This document shows positions 1 to 6,264 of a DNA stretch of 39,796 nucleotides, one piece after another. The stretch spans positions 1 through 39,796 of the forward strand of contig CAMJDT010000022.1 of the NCBI GenBank assembly GCA_946404495.1, in the 5' to 3' direction. The DNA comes from an uncultured Bacteroidales bacterium (GTDB lineage Bacteria; Bacteroidota; Bacteroidia; Bacteroidales; Paludibacteraceae). A program made the position numbers and the translations under genes. Positions within the stretch are counted from its first letter, which is position 1. The number at the start of each line of letters is the position of its first letter. The notes below the pieces were generated by a model that worked only from the letters and a program-made list of their open reading frames with translations, did not search any database and was not told where the DNA came from.

Positions 1-258
1 GGTTCTTATGAAACTTCCTACATTTCTGGCGAACGATGAAATAATAGTAATGCTATTTATATTTCAATTTGGCGCACGCTTGCGCTCTGTCAATTTTGCC
101 TGCAAAATTACTGCTTTTTTTTGATATACGCAAATTTTTAGCGATAAATCTGCAAAATATTTTCAAGGCCGCCTGCCCGCCCCACAAGCCTATTATTTTT
201 TTTAAATATAAAAAAATATATAGGCGTGGGGACTGGGCTATAGGCTGCCTTTATCAAT
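1..258. other. Gene-free left flank of the cassette
   Basis: No convincing gene is visible. The stretch holds the leftward promoter at 103-134 and AT-rich sequence with a TATATAGGC word near 216-224 that recurs at 374-383. A 63-aa frame at 69-260 starts inside or beside promoter sequence and has no family resemblance, so it is not called. Confidence 0.5.
103..134 (-). promoter_or_regulatory. Bacteroidetes-type promoter reading leftward out of the window
   Basis: On the minus strand a -7 box TAATTTTG (103-110) lies 20 nt downstream of a -33 box TTTG (131-134). No ATG-initiated frame follows before the window edge, so the gene it serves lies to the left of this window. Confidence 0.7.
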
Positions 259-287
259 GAAGATATATTTTTGTGTGAAAGTGTGAT
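259..287 (+). repeat. Left copy of 29-bp inverted repeat
   Basis: It starts GAAGATATATTTTTG and ends GTGTGAAAGTGTGAT. It matches the reverse complement of 6265-6293 at 28 of 29 positions; only base 8 differs (T against C). Confidence 0.85.
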
Positions 288-339
288 TGAGTGAAAAGTA
301 CCAAACTACATAAAAGTCTCGCGTGCGCAATATACAATT

Positions 340-393
340 AACCCTACCATGCCTATATACTTCTTATATATCAGTATATAGGCTGGTGGGGTT
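340..393 (-). terminator. Long hairpin downstream of the DUF3987 gene
   Basis: The arm 340-349 plus GCCTATATAC (351-360) pairs with GTATATAGGC (374-383) plus 384-393. This gives about 20 base pairs with a single bulge and a 13-nt loop. It lies about 50 nt past the stop of the leftward gene ending at 443. There is no good T-run on the minus side, so termination is probable but not certain; it could equally protect the 3' end. Confidence 0.45.
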
Positions 394-442
394 TTATGCT
401 TTTAGGCTTATAGATAATATATATACCTGTTAGCCTTTATGC

Positions 443-2866
443 CTATATGCCGACTTTGCGCCACGTCGTCTCGGTCGCTTTCTCGATACGGTGGTTGGCT
501 TTCCAACGATTGAGCACCATACTGATAGCCGAAGACTTGACGGATTGACCTTTGCGGGCACGGAGCTTGATGAGGTCGGCAACGGTGAACTCGTCCGGTA
601 ACAACGAGAGGAGAGAAGAGGCAGCACCTCGTTCGGTTTGCGATTCGATGCTGCTTTTGAAGGTCTGCTCGATCTGCGTCCCCCACAACTCCATCTGATT
701 GCGGAAAATATACTCTGCCACCCACTCAGCAAAAGCTCCTACGGTCTTGGTGTATTTGTGGTTCTCCAACAGATAGCAGAGCATACCTGCACGGAAACCG
801 ATAACCGCAGCTCGTCTGCGCAAGGTATCCATCGCATGGCTGTCGGCATCAATAGCCTGTTGGCGTTTCTTCTCCAGCCAATCGCTAATCACCGTACCGA
901 CCTGCGGACAAGCGATCGTGCCTTTCTCTGCATCCAACTGACGCGCCCAACGGATGATCTCCGCTTTCTCCGCTTCGGTATACGATGCAAAGGCGGGAAT
1001 CTCGGAGAACGAAGTGTCGGGCAATTGCGCAAAGCAGACACGTGTGATCAAACCGTCTTCCGGGTCTTTGAAGAAGCGTTTGAGCGAGTTAGGCGTGCCG
1101 GTCAGAAGGAGATTGTAATACACCTTGACATGTGCGCTGAAAGATGCGTCGCTCATAAAACATTGTCCGTAGGTTCCATTGTCGAACGCGAGGCGGTAGA
1201 TATCGCTCTTCTGAGACCAGACACCGGCTTTCTCGGACTTTACGAGCGTATCCATCTCCTCGCCGATACCGATGAGGTGTTTGCCTTCGGCATACGTCAG
1301 CAGCTGGAGCAATTTGGCAATACTAATGGCGATACCGTTGTTTCTCGGGCAAGCGTGCGGGTCTTCTGGTTGGTTCTTGGAGTTCTTGGATGCACGCAGT
1401 TTCTCCTTGTAGGCTTGCTCTTTCTCGCGCTCGATAGTATCTTGCTCGTTGATGGGCGTGAGGAGCAAGTCCAGCGGTTTGCGGATGAAAGACTTACCGC
1501 TTGCAGCAGGAGCGGTGATACAGGAGAAGAACGAGAGTGATTGCTCTTGACGATCCAAATACTCGAAGCGGATGCCGGTTGCGAGCGTACCCAGTACGGG
1601 CAGACTGGCAACGATCATCGCCGGTCGATAGTCAGCCGGTAAACGGCGGCAAACCAATTTCAGCAGACGCGGGAGTTCGGGAAGCGGGAGATCGGTGGCT
1701 TTCCATTCGCCATTCGCCGTTCGTCCATTCGCCGTTAATTCCCTCTCACAGACAGCAATAGCACCCTGCAGCACCATCGGTATCTGCGATTTGCGCGGAC
1801 GACCGATAGCGGACGTGATGACTTGTCGGCGTTCCTGCTCGGACAGACCGAAATCGGGCAGGACTTGAAGCATTAGTTCGACGTTGAAATCGCATATATA
1901 CCGCATATAGTTCGCCAGCGTGAAGTACACCGTATTCCTCTCCCCCACTTCTGCTCCGCCTCCATTCCCGGTACTGATCATCAACTGCTCCACAATCTCC
2001 TTATACGCGATCCCCCTATACGTCAGCCCTTCAGGGTCGTCCCATTTGGCGGTTTTCACGTCTCGGTCACTGACCATGCCGCCATTATATGCTTTGGGAT
2101 TTTCTTCCGTTTCAGGCGATTGGCAATCGCCGCTCTCTTTATGCGCCGGCAGTGCCAATTGGCTTCGTCCATTTTGCCGGATAGTATCCGGCGTCTTCTC
2201 TCCGTCCATTTCTCCGGCATTGTATGCCGGGAGTGCTAGCATTGCTTCGTTCCCTGCTCGGAACAAACGTTCCGAGAACAATCCTTCCCGATCCTCATAG
2301 AGTATATACCCTCTCGGTACTACATAGCTCGCCCGCGCCAGATCTTTCGTCACCGCATCGTACTCCTTTATTCCCAGCACCTTCGCCATCCGCATCTGTG
2401 CCTCCTCGATACTCTCCATGGTTCTGCTCTCGCCGATCTGGGTTCTGCTCTCGCGGCTAACTCCGCGAGCACCTATCACCCTCAGCCCCTTTCCGCTCGC
2501 CGTTATCGCGATCAGGTATATCCCCTCTGCCTTGAGAGCGTCGTTCGTTGTGCCGGATGCTATCCGGCTTTCCCACCACTCCCGCGGCTCCTCCACGTGG
2601 TCCACATCGAGCATCGCCAGCCCGCTCGGCACAGCATCCGCCGATATCCGCTTCCCGTTCCTAAAACTAGCCGCATGCGGTATAATCACCGGTAGCTTTC
2701 TCTTCAGTGCCTGCTTCCGTTCGTTATAATCCGCCGCCTCCGGATCCAGTTTCGCGATCCGCTCGCATAGGTTCTTCACTTCGGGACTGTCGATCAGCTC
2801 GTCCCATTTCTCCTGACTGCAAAGTTTCGGTGCGCCTTTGCTCACGCTTTCTTGATATTGAAACAT
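443..2866 (-). CDS. VirE N-terminal / DUF3987 P-loop protein
   Basis: This 807-aa protein matches the Bacteroidales proteins that join a BT4734-like/VirE N-terminal domain (about residues 1-190, including LAMLDVDHVEEP and ITASGKGLRV) to a DUF3987 helicase-like domain (about 380-700). A Walker-A-like APAASGKS ends with Lys458 and Ser459, and GIGEEMDTL is a candidate Walker B. The family occurs in phage, plasmid and integrated elements and is thought to handle DNA; the reaction is unknown. The ATG at 2866 is preferred; the frame stays open to a TTG at 2926, but that upstream stretch is a repeat copy. Residues about 215-285 form a low-complexity linker (LALPA occurs twice) coded by DNA packed with palindromes. 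It is probably last in a leftward operon. Confidence 0.8.
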   Translation of the reverse strand: MFQYQESVSKGAPKLCSQEKWDELIDSPEVKNLCERIAKLDPEAADYNERKQALKRKLPVIIPHAASFRNGKRISADAVPSGLAMLDVDHVEEPREWWESRIASGTTNDALKAEGIYLIAITASGKGLRVIGARGVSRESRTQIGESRTMESIEEAQMRMAKVLGIKEYDAVTKDLARASYVVPRGYILYEDREGLFSERLFRAGNEAMLALPAYNAGEMDGEKTPDTIRQNGRSQLALPAHKESGDCQSPETEENPKAYNGGMVSDRDVKTAKWDDPEGLTYRGIAYKEIVEQLMISTGNGGGAEVGERNTVYFTLANYMRYICDFNVELMLQVLPDFGLSEQERRQVITSAIGRPRKSQIPMVLQGAIAVCERELTANGRTANGEWKATDLPLPELPRLLKLVCRRLPADYRPAMIVASLPVLGTLATGIRFEYLDRQEQSLSFFSCITAPAASGKSFIRKPLDLLLTPINEQDTIEREKEQAYKEKLRASKNSKNQPEDPHACPRNNGIAISIAKLLQLLTYAEGKHLIGIGEEMDTLVKSEKAGVWSQKSDIYRLAFDNGTYGQCFMSDASFSAHVKVYYNLLLTGTPNSLKRFFKDPEDGLITRVCFAQLPDTSFSEIPAFASYTEAEKAEIIRWARQLDAEKGTIACPQVGTVISDWLEKKRQQAIDADSHAMDTLRRRAAVIGFRAGMLCYLLENHKYTKTVGAFAEWVAEYIFRNQMELWGTQIEQTFKSSIESQTERGAASSLLSLLPDEFTVADLIKLRARKGQSVKSSAISMVLNRWKANHRIEKATETTWRKVGI
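1703..1736. repeat. CATTCGCC/CGTTCGTCC word repeat inside the DUF3987 gene
   Basis: The 8-9 bp words CCATTCGCC, CATTCGCCG and CCATTCGCCG follow each other here and code for the repetitive peptide TANGRTANGEW between two DUF3987 segments. A similar peptide (EGRKANGEF) occurs in Tex near 16145-16175, so the word may be dispersed. Confidence 0.5.
2115..2276. repeat. Cluster of five palindromes inside coding DNA
   Basis: Within 162 bp of the DUF3987 gene lie five self-complementary blocks. They are GGCGATT/AATCGCC (2115-2131), GCCAATTGGC (2154-2163), GCCGGATA/TATCCGGC (2176-2192), CCGGCAT/ATGCCGG (2214-2230) and CTCGGAAC/GTTCCGAG (2257-2276). They code for the variable linker, and a sixth related block lies at 2552-2568. 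Confidence 0.85.
2441..2470. repeat. 30-bp palindromic repeat, copy 1 (inside DUF3987 gene)
   Basis: This is an exact 30-bp copy of 2895-2924. It contains a 7-bp stem CTCGCGG/CCGCGAG around the loop CTAACT, and a partial 14-bp copy (GGTTCTGCTCTCGC) sits at 2420-2433. In this position it codes for GARGVSRESRT within the protein. Confidence 0.9.
2552..2568. repeat. GCCGGAT/ATCCGGC palindrome in coding DNA
   Basis: A perfect 7-bp stem with a 3-nt loop, sharing its GCCGGAT arms with the palindrome at 2176-2192 in the same gene. Confidence 0.85.
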
Positions 2867-2894
2867 AATTCTTAATTTTTTAATTGCTTCTTCT

Positions 2895-2924
2895 GGTTCT
2901 GCTCTCGCGGCTAACTCCGCGAGC
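2895..2924. repeat. 30-bp palindromic repeat, copy 2 (5' edge of DUF3987 gene)
   Basis: Identical to 2441-2470. It lies in the 14-bp-to-70-bp gap between the upstream gene and the preferred ATG at 2866. If the TTG at 2926 were used, it would be translated in a different frame from copy 1 (LAELAARAEP). Confidence 0.9.
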
Positions 2925-2938
2925 AAATGACCAAATAA

Positions 2939-3271
2939 CTAAATGTCAGACTTCCCCGCTCTCCACTTGTCGTGTTTCCAGTTCCACCCCACCGGATGGA
3001 TTTCCTCGTGATCTTCCGGCCACGGTTTGCGTTCCTTCTTGGCGCGCTTATGGACAGCTGCTTGCATCGCTTTCCATTGCTCCTCCGTGACTTCGAGTTT
3101 CTCGATGTTGTGCGGATTCCATACGTCACAATCGACGATGACGGTCTCCATAGTACCACGGCAGTGGGTCTTCAGCGGACCATTGATGCCGCGTACTACG
3201 CCCTTTTCCTCGTAGAACGGGCAGGCGCTACTACACTTCGCGCCGCCCTTACGTAATGCGATCAATTGCAT
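2939..3271 (-). CDS. Hypothetical 110-aa protein, cysteine-containing
   Basis: I do not recognise the family. The N-terminal half has CSSACPFYEEKG and a TH-C-RGT segment, giving four cysteines that could bind a metal. The C-terminal half is basic (HKRAKKERK) and ends in tryptophan-rich WNWKHDKW. Its ATG lies inside the last codons of the upstream gene (10-bp overlap, 3262-3271), so the two are probably translationally coupled. It sits just ahead of the DUF3987 gene. Small cysteine-bearing proteins of this kind are common in phage-like modules, but no function can be assigned. Confidence 0.65.
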   Translation of the reverse strand: MQLIALRKGGAKCSSACPFYEEKGVVRGINGPLKTHCRGTMETVIVDCDVWNPHNIEKLEVTEEQWKAMQAAVHKRAKKERKPWPEDHEEIHPVGWNWKHDKWRAGKSDI

Positions 3272-3618
3272 TCTTCCACCTCCTCCTCGAGGTTCGTCTC
3301 GCTCAGGTTCTCACCCATCGTCTCTACTTCGCTCGCCAGCATATCCGCCAAATCACGACCGTTCTGATAGTCCTCGTGACGGATGTAGAACTCCACCTTC
3401 ACGTGCTGACTGTTGATACTCACGCGTCCGTGTTTCGTTCGGTCTAATAGTCGCCAATGCAACTCCGGATGCTGCACGTATCGCAGTTTCTTCTCCACGA
3501 ACTTGAACTTCTCATCTTGCTCCATATAGTGAAGCGTACCCTGGCGTTTCTCGCCCTCTTTAATCATTGTGTTGCCCTCAAACTTCAGGTCCACACAAGG
3601 AAATGTACTCTTTTTCAT
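3262..3618 (-). CDS. Hypothetical 118-aa protein
   Basis: Unrecognised. It is a soluble, charged protein without signal peptide or membrane segment. A central stretch (KKLRYVQHPELHWRLLDRTKHGRVSINSQHVKVEFYIRHED) looks like alternating beta strands, and a strongly acidic tail (NLEEEVEECN) follows. It overlaps the downstream 110-aa gene by 10 bp and begins the three-gene leftward run that ends with the DUF3987 protein. No TAnnTTTG promoter is evident upstream; TATAAT-like sequence near 3703-3708 on the minus strand is the only candidate. Confidence 0.65.
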   Translation of the reverse strand: MKKSTFPCVDLKFEGNTMIKEGEKRQGTLHYMEQDEKFKFVEKKLRYVQHPELHWRLLDRTKHGRVSINSQHVKVEFYIRHEDYQNGRDLADMLASEVETMGENLSETNLEEEVEECN

Positions 3619-3888
3619 ATCCGTTATAGTTTAGGCCAATCGTAAATCCCTTTCTCAATAGCCCGCTCTGAGGATTGCGCGTGTCGAGCCGACTATCGAT
3701 TATTATACACGCTTTGGATTGGCGATTGTTTTATTTTCGCTTGTCAGCCTTTGCGGCTTACATTCTTTAATAGACTAAAATTGTGCCAATAGATTTCGTG
3801 AGAGATTTGGCCATTTCGTAAGAAAAAGGTCTGCCACGATAACGATTTCATGGTGTCACGAAAATCTCGTGGCAGACTTCTCTCATCG
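3619..3888. other. Intergenic region with GCGTGT/ACACGC inverted repeat
   Basis: No gene is seen. GCGTGT (3679-3684) is complementary to ACACGC (3707-3712) around AT-rich sequence, upstream of the leftward 118-aa gene; it could be an operator or leader hairpin. The terminator of the next gene upstream occupies 3821-3877. Confidence 0.4.
3821..3877 (-). terminator. Intrinsic terminator of the 152-aa gene
   Basis: The 11-bp stem GTCTGCCACGA (3829-3839) / TCGTGGCAGAC (3867-3877) is followed on the minus strand by CTTTTTC. It begins 12 nt past the stop codon of the gene ending at 3889. Confidence 0.75.
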
Positions 3889-4347
3889 TCATTTAGCCGA
3901 TTCCTCTTGCATCAGTTTGGTCAAATACCTGTACAAGACTCGCCAACGCGAGATCATGCCGAGGTCAACTTGGACTTCGTCCCACGGATGGCGTGCTCCG
4001 TCTATACGTCGATGCGCCAGACTTAGTTCGTAGGCGGTGTAATTGCAGCGTACGTGTGGGACATTGTTTTCGTTCAACCATTCCTCGAATGCTTTGAGCG
4101 GTGGGCGCTTTGGATTATTTTTTAATATTCCATTGTCCTGTAGCCATTGCATGATAGCCAGCCAATCCCAATTCTCCCAAACGAGCCAAAGATGTCCTAA
4201 CTCGTGATTGATGTAGAAACGCTGAATGCGTGTTAATACTTGGAGCACTTGCTCCCGTGTCTTGGTGTCTTTCGACAAAAAAATCATTTTTTTCATTTTT
4301 TTTAATGTTTTATGGAATTTAACAATAAGGCATCTACCAGTCTTCAT
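3889..4347 (-). CDS. Hypothetical 152-aa protein
   Basis: Not recognised. The chain is rich in tryptophan and histidine (HELGHLWLVWENWDWLAIMQWLQDNG in two adjoining helices). It ends in a helical segment GMISRWRVLYRYLTKLMQEE. HELGH resembles a metallopeptidase HExxH motif, but the third ligand and surrounding fold are not evident, so a protease call is not made. The ATG at 4347 gives 152 aa; ATGs at 4296 and 4287 would give shorter products and lie just after an A-rich stretch. A strong terminator follows, so it is transcribed separately from the genes to its left. Confidence 0.55.
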   Translation of the reverse strand: MKTGRCLIVKFHKTLKKMKKMIFLSKDTKTREQVLQVLTRIQRFYINHELGHLWLVWENWDWLAIMQWLQDNGILKNNPKRPPLKAFEEWLNENNVPHVRCNYTAYELSLAHRRIDGARHPWDEVQVDLGMISRWRVLYRYLTKLMQEESAK

Positions 4348-4660
4348 CGTCGAATACTTCAGATGCTTCTACAATACCTACAAATGTCTGTTTTTAGTTT
4401 ACTTTTGGAGAATTTGAAAAACTTTGCTCACTATATTACCAAAATTTACGTGCAGAGGTAAACTTTCACGTGCGCGTGCGCCCCTGGCTGATGCGCGCGC
4501 CGCGTTTATTTAAAACCTTACTTTTTTTCGAAAACGGGATTTAGAGGTGGATTTCACCCTTTCACAGAATCACACACCGCGATATGTTGGATTTTAGGTC
4601 ATAATAATATAATATAATTATAATTATTATGGGGATTTTACCAAGACACAAAGATATGTG

Positions 4661-4844
4661 AAAATGTGAAGGCGTGAAGCGCCAAACATAATCGTGCGGA
4701 GCTAAGAAAATGTGAAGGCGTGAAGCGCCAAACATAATCGTGCGAAGCTAAGAAAATGTGAAGGCGTGAAGCGCCAAACATAATCGTGCGAAGCTAAGAA
4801 AATGTGAAGGCGTGAAGCGCCAAACATAATCTTGCTGAGCTAAG
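4661..4844 (+). repeat. Four tandem 46-bp direct repeats
   Basis: Units begin at 4661, 4707, 4753 and 4799. Each runs AAAATGTGAAGGCGTGAAG, CGCCAAACATA, then ATCGTGCGRAGCTAAG. Copies 2 and 3 are identical; copy 1 differs by one base and copy 4 by a few. Each unit has a GGCG/CGCC mini-hairpin and one short member of the AATCGT...TAAGAA family. Confidence 0.95.
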
Positions 4845-4897
4845 AATTGGTGAAAATGTGGAAAAGTGCATTTTTTTGAAAAAAAATTGCGAAAAAA

Positions 4898-4930
4898 TTT
4901 GGAGAAGGTGGAATGTTTGACGTATCTTTG
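4898..4930 (+). promoter_or_regulatory. Promoter of the rightward cassette genes
   Basis: TTTG at 4898-4901 and TATCTTTG at 4923-4930, 21 nt apart. The predicted transcript has a leader of about 125 nt before the ATG at 5062. Confidence 0.75.
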
Positions 4931-4970
4931 CACCGTCAAAAGAAAGTAAGGCCTCCCGGGATTTTTGCAG

Positions 4971-5056
4971 ACCTTTTACCGACTTTTTACCTACTTTTTA
5001 CCTACTTTGTTTAACTTTAACCCCTCTACATCGGTCGGAGGTAAAAGATGACCGAT
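4971..5056 (+). promoter_or_regulatory. Structured leader with repeats complementary to the ribosome-binding region
   Basis: Three near-identical 11-nt words (CTTTTACC, CTTTTTACCT, CTTTTTACCT) at 4973-5003 are complementary to AGGTAAAAG (5039-5047). That sequence follows the GGAGG ribosome-binding sequence (5037-5041). The GGAGG also sits in the 13-nt loop of a 7-bp stem ATCGGTC (5030-5036) / GACCGAT (5050-5056). A 10-codon frame (ATG at 5048, stop overlapping the gene start) sits behind the same GGAGG. Together this looks like translational control; the role is inferred. Confidence 0.4.
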
Positions 5057-5061
5057 AGCTC

Positions 5062-5454
5062 ATGGCAAATTCAATCGTAGGACCTGCTGGTATAGTAACC
5101 ATCTCCGGCGCCCTGATGAAACCCCAAAAGAAAAACGGCCACAAGTGCGGCAGCTACATGATTGCTACCCACCGTACCGCCCAGACCACCAACCCCAACT
5201 GCCAGCGTATCTACGTCAAGACCGCAGATGCCTTCCAGCGCTCCACGCCCGTCAAGGAGACCGAAATCCTCCAGCGCGCCCGTTTCGCCACCGTCGCTTC
5301 GGCCGTCAACACCCGTCTGCACGACACCTCGAAGCAGCAAGCCGACATCGCTGCTTGGCGCGCCCAGAAGGATCTCGTCGGCGGTAAGACCACCCTCAAG
5401 TCGTACATCTGGTCTCTCGAACTCGACGCCTACGACCAGCAGCACCAAGGCTAA
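5062..5454 (+). CDS. Hypothetical 130-aa protein, phage-like
   Basis: I cannot name the family. The protein is basic and soluble, with a glycine-rich start (MANSIVGPAGIVTISGALMK). A middle portion is rich in Arg, Thr and Gln (TNPNCQRIYVKTADAFQR), and a helical stretch (EILQRARFATVASAVNTRL) and a C-terminal WSLELDAYDQQ follow. The overall design recalls small Bacteroidales element proteins of about 130 aa encoded just before lysis-like genes. Promoter and structured leader lie directly upstream, and the next gene follows 17 bp later behind GGAGG, so it heads a rightward operon. Confidence 0.65.
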   Translation: MANSIVGPAGIVTISGALMKPQKKNGHKCGSYMIATHRTAQTTNPNCQRIYVKTADAFQRSTPVKETEILQRARFATVASAVNTRLHDTSKQQADIAAWRAQKDLVGGKTTLKSYIWSLELDAYDQQHQG

Positions 5455-5471
5455 CCAAAAGGAGGTAAGCG

Positions 5472-5520
5472 ATGAGAAACGAAATAATCGTACCCCTTGC
5501 GGGTAAAGAAGTTAATCGTG
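5472..5520 (+). repeat. 49-bp direct repeat, copy 1 (start of the two-helix protein gene)
   Basis: Matches 6059-6107 at 48 of 49 positions (only 5476 against 6063 differs). Both copies begin exactly at the ATG of a gene and code for M(R/K)NEIIVPLAGKEVNR. It contains a TACCC/GGGTA hairpin (5491-5495 with 5501-5505) of the AATCGT...TAAGAA family (5486-5510). Confidence 0.95.
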
Positions 5521-5750
5521 ACCATCGGTCTCAGACGCTTGACATCCAATTAGTGACCGCAGCGGTGCTGTCAGTAGGTGGATTAGTGCTCTTGTTCTGT
5601 GGGGCGTTCATTGCCCCACAGGGCGAGGTGCATGAGTCGATACTGGTTGGCTTTGGCGAGATCGCGACGTTCGCCGGAGCATTGTTTGGAATTGACTACA
5701 CTTACAAATGGAAGAGTAAGCATGGCAACCATCCTCCTGACGCGAATTAG
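5472..5750 (+). CDS. Small two-helix membrane protein (holin-like candidate)
   Basis: 92 aa. Residues 1-16 (MRNEIIVPLAGKEVNR) come from a repeat shared with the 55-aa gene downstream. Two hydrophobic segments follow, about residues 24-47 (ending VLLFCGAFIAP) and 56-76 (around GFGEIATFAGALFGI), then a charged tail KWKSKHGNHPPDAN. Two membrane spans, small size, charged tail and a downstream DUF5675 gene fit a phage-type holin, but no family match is claimed. GGAGG lies 6-10 nt before the ATG. The 3' end overlaps the next gene by 29 bp. Confidence 0.6.
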   Translation: MRNEIIVPLAGKEVNRDHRSQTLDIQLVTAAVLSVGGLVLLFCGAFIAPQGEVHESILVGFGEIATFAGALFGIDYTYKWKSKHGNHPPDAN

Positions 5751-6093
5751 CCGAGAAGGCAAGGCGGTACGCGGGAAGATGCGCGTGAATGGACGAGACA
5801 TCGCAACGCTCGAAAATGCGGACTACATCATACCGGTAGGAACTTATCCGGTCTCTGTCACATTCTCACCGCGCTTCAAACGTATGCTGCCTTTGGTGAT
5901 GCAAGTTCCCGGGCGCAGCGGCATCCGATTTCATAGGGGCACAAAGCCGGAACATTCGAAAGGCTGTATCTTGGTGAGTGCAGCCAACGAGCAAGAGCTC
6001 ACAGCAAAATGGCTCGCGTTGCAAGCAAGTAATGAACCAATTAAAATCACAATCGAAAATGAAAAACGAAATAATCGTACCCCTTGCGGGTAA
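5722..6093 (+). CDS. DUF5675 family protein
   Basis: 123 aa. It shows the DUF5675 pattern: a beta-rich start (MATILLTRISREGKAVRGKM), TLENADYIIPVGTYPVSVTFSPRF, then PLVMQVPGRSGIRFHRGT and KGCILVS. The family is found in phages and in integrated elements near lysis genes; its reaction is not established, though the GIRxHxG...GC core suggests an enzyme. The ATG at 5722 is chosen because similarity starts there; the open frame runs upstream to 5599. It overlaps the previous gene by 29 bp and the next by 35 bp. Its last residues (NNRTPCG) are the out-of-frame reading of the repeat that forms the next gene's start. Confidence 0.8.
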   Translation: MATILLTRISREGKAVRGKMRVNGRDIATLENADYIIPVGTYPVSVTFSPRFKRMLPLVMQVPGRSGIRFHRGTKPEHSKGCILVSAANEQELTAKWLALQASNEPIKITIENEKRNNRTPCG

Positions 6094-6107
6094 AGAAGTT
6101 AATCGTG
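6059..6107 (+). repeat. 49-bp direct repeat, copy 2
   Basis: Partner of 5472-5520 (48 of 49 identical). It spans the end of the DUF5675 gene and the start of the 55-aa gene. The internal AATCGT element is at 6073-6097, and a second element (6101-6123, GCC/GGC stem) follows at once. Confidence 0.95.
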
Positions 6108-6226
6108 CCCTTGTGGCTAAGAAAACTGAAAGCGAAGAAAAAGACTGGGTGAAAGTCCTGTACGAAGTCATTCTTAAGATCCTTACGCTGGGTTTCTACC
6201 ATGTAGAGAAACACCGGAAGAGTTGA
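6059..6226 (+). CDS. 55-aa small protein, smalltalk-like tail
   Basis: The first 16 residues (MKNEIIVPLAGKEVNR) are nearly the same as those of the two-helix protein and are repeat-coded. The next (ALVAKK) comes from a second AATCGT...TAAGAA element (6101-6123). The unique part is DWVKVLYEVILKILTLGFYHVEKHRKS, one amphipathic or membrane-touching helix. That part is reminiscent of the short smalltalk proteins of Bacteroides elements (D-W-x-K-V-L, I-x-x-I-L), but the resemblance is from memory and weak. It ends one base before a strong terminator and closes the operon. Confidence 0.55.
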   Translation: MKNEIIVPLAGKEVNRALVAKKTESEEKDWVKVLYEVILKILTLGFYHVEKHRKS

Positions 6227-6227
6227 C

Positions 6228-6255
6228 GAAAGCGGCATTTTGCCGCTTTCTTTTT
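6228..6255 (+). terminator. Strong intrinsic terminator closing the cassette operon
   Basis: The 10-bp perfect stem GAAAGCGGCA/TGCCGCTTTC around a TTT loop is followed by TTTTTG. Confidence 0.95.
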
Positions 6256-6264
6256 GTTCACAGC

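Larger units (their letters stand above)
4348..5061. other. 714-bp gene-free centre of the cassette
   Basis: It contains GC-rich sequence (4465-4505), an AT-rich inverted repeat (about 4600-4631, ATAATAAT against ATTATTAT), four tandem 46-bp repeats (4661-4844), a promoter (4898-4930) and a structured leader (4971-5056). AT-rich DNA beside direct repeats between divergent gene sets is the layout of many iteron origins, but no replication initiator is recognised. An origin role is inference. Confidence 0.45.

Noticed and set aside
69..260. 63-aa open frame at the left edge
   Set aside because: It overlaps the leftward promoter and AT-rich repeat words, has no family resemblance and no plausible start signals.
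638..1540. 300-aa open frame antisense to the DUF3987 gene
   Set aside because: Its product has no recognisable domain, and the opposite strand has a clear protein family; it is a reading-frame shadow.
3889..4347. Zinc metallopeptidase suggested by HELGH
   Set aside because: HELGH alone is not enough; no third zinc ligand region or protease fold is evident in the short chain.
4661..4844. CRISPR array
   Set aside because: The whole 46-bp unit is conserved with no unique spacers, and no cas genes are near; it is a simple tandem repeat.
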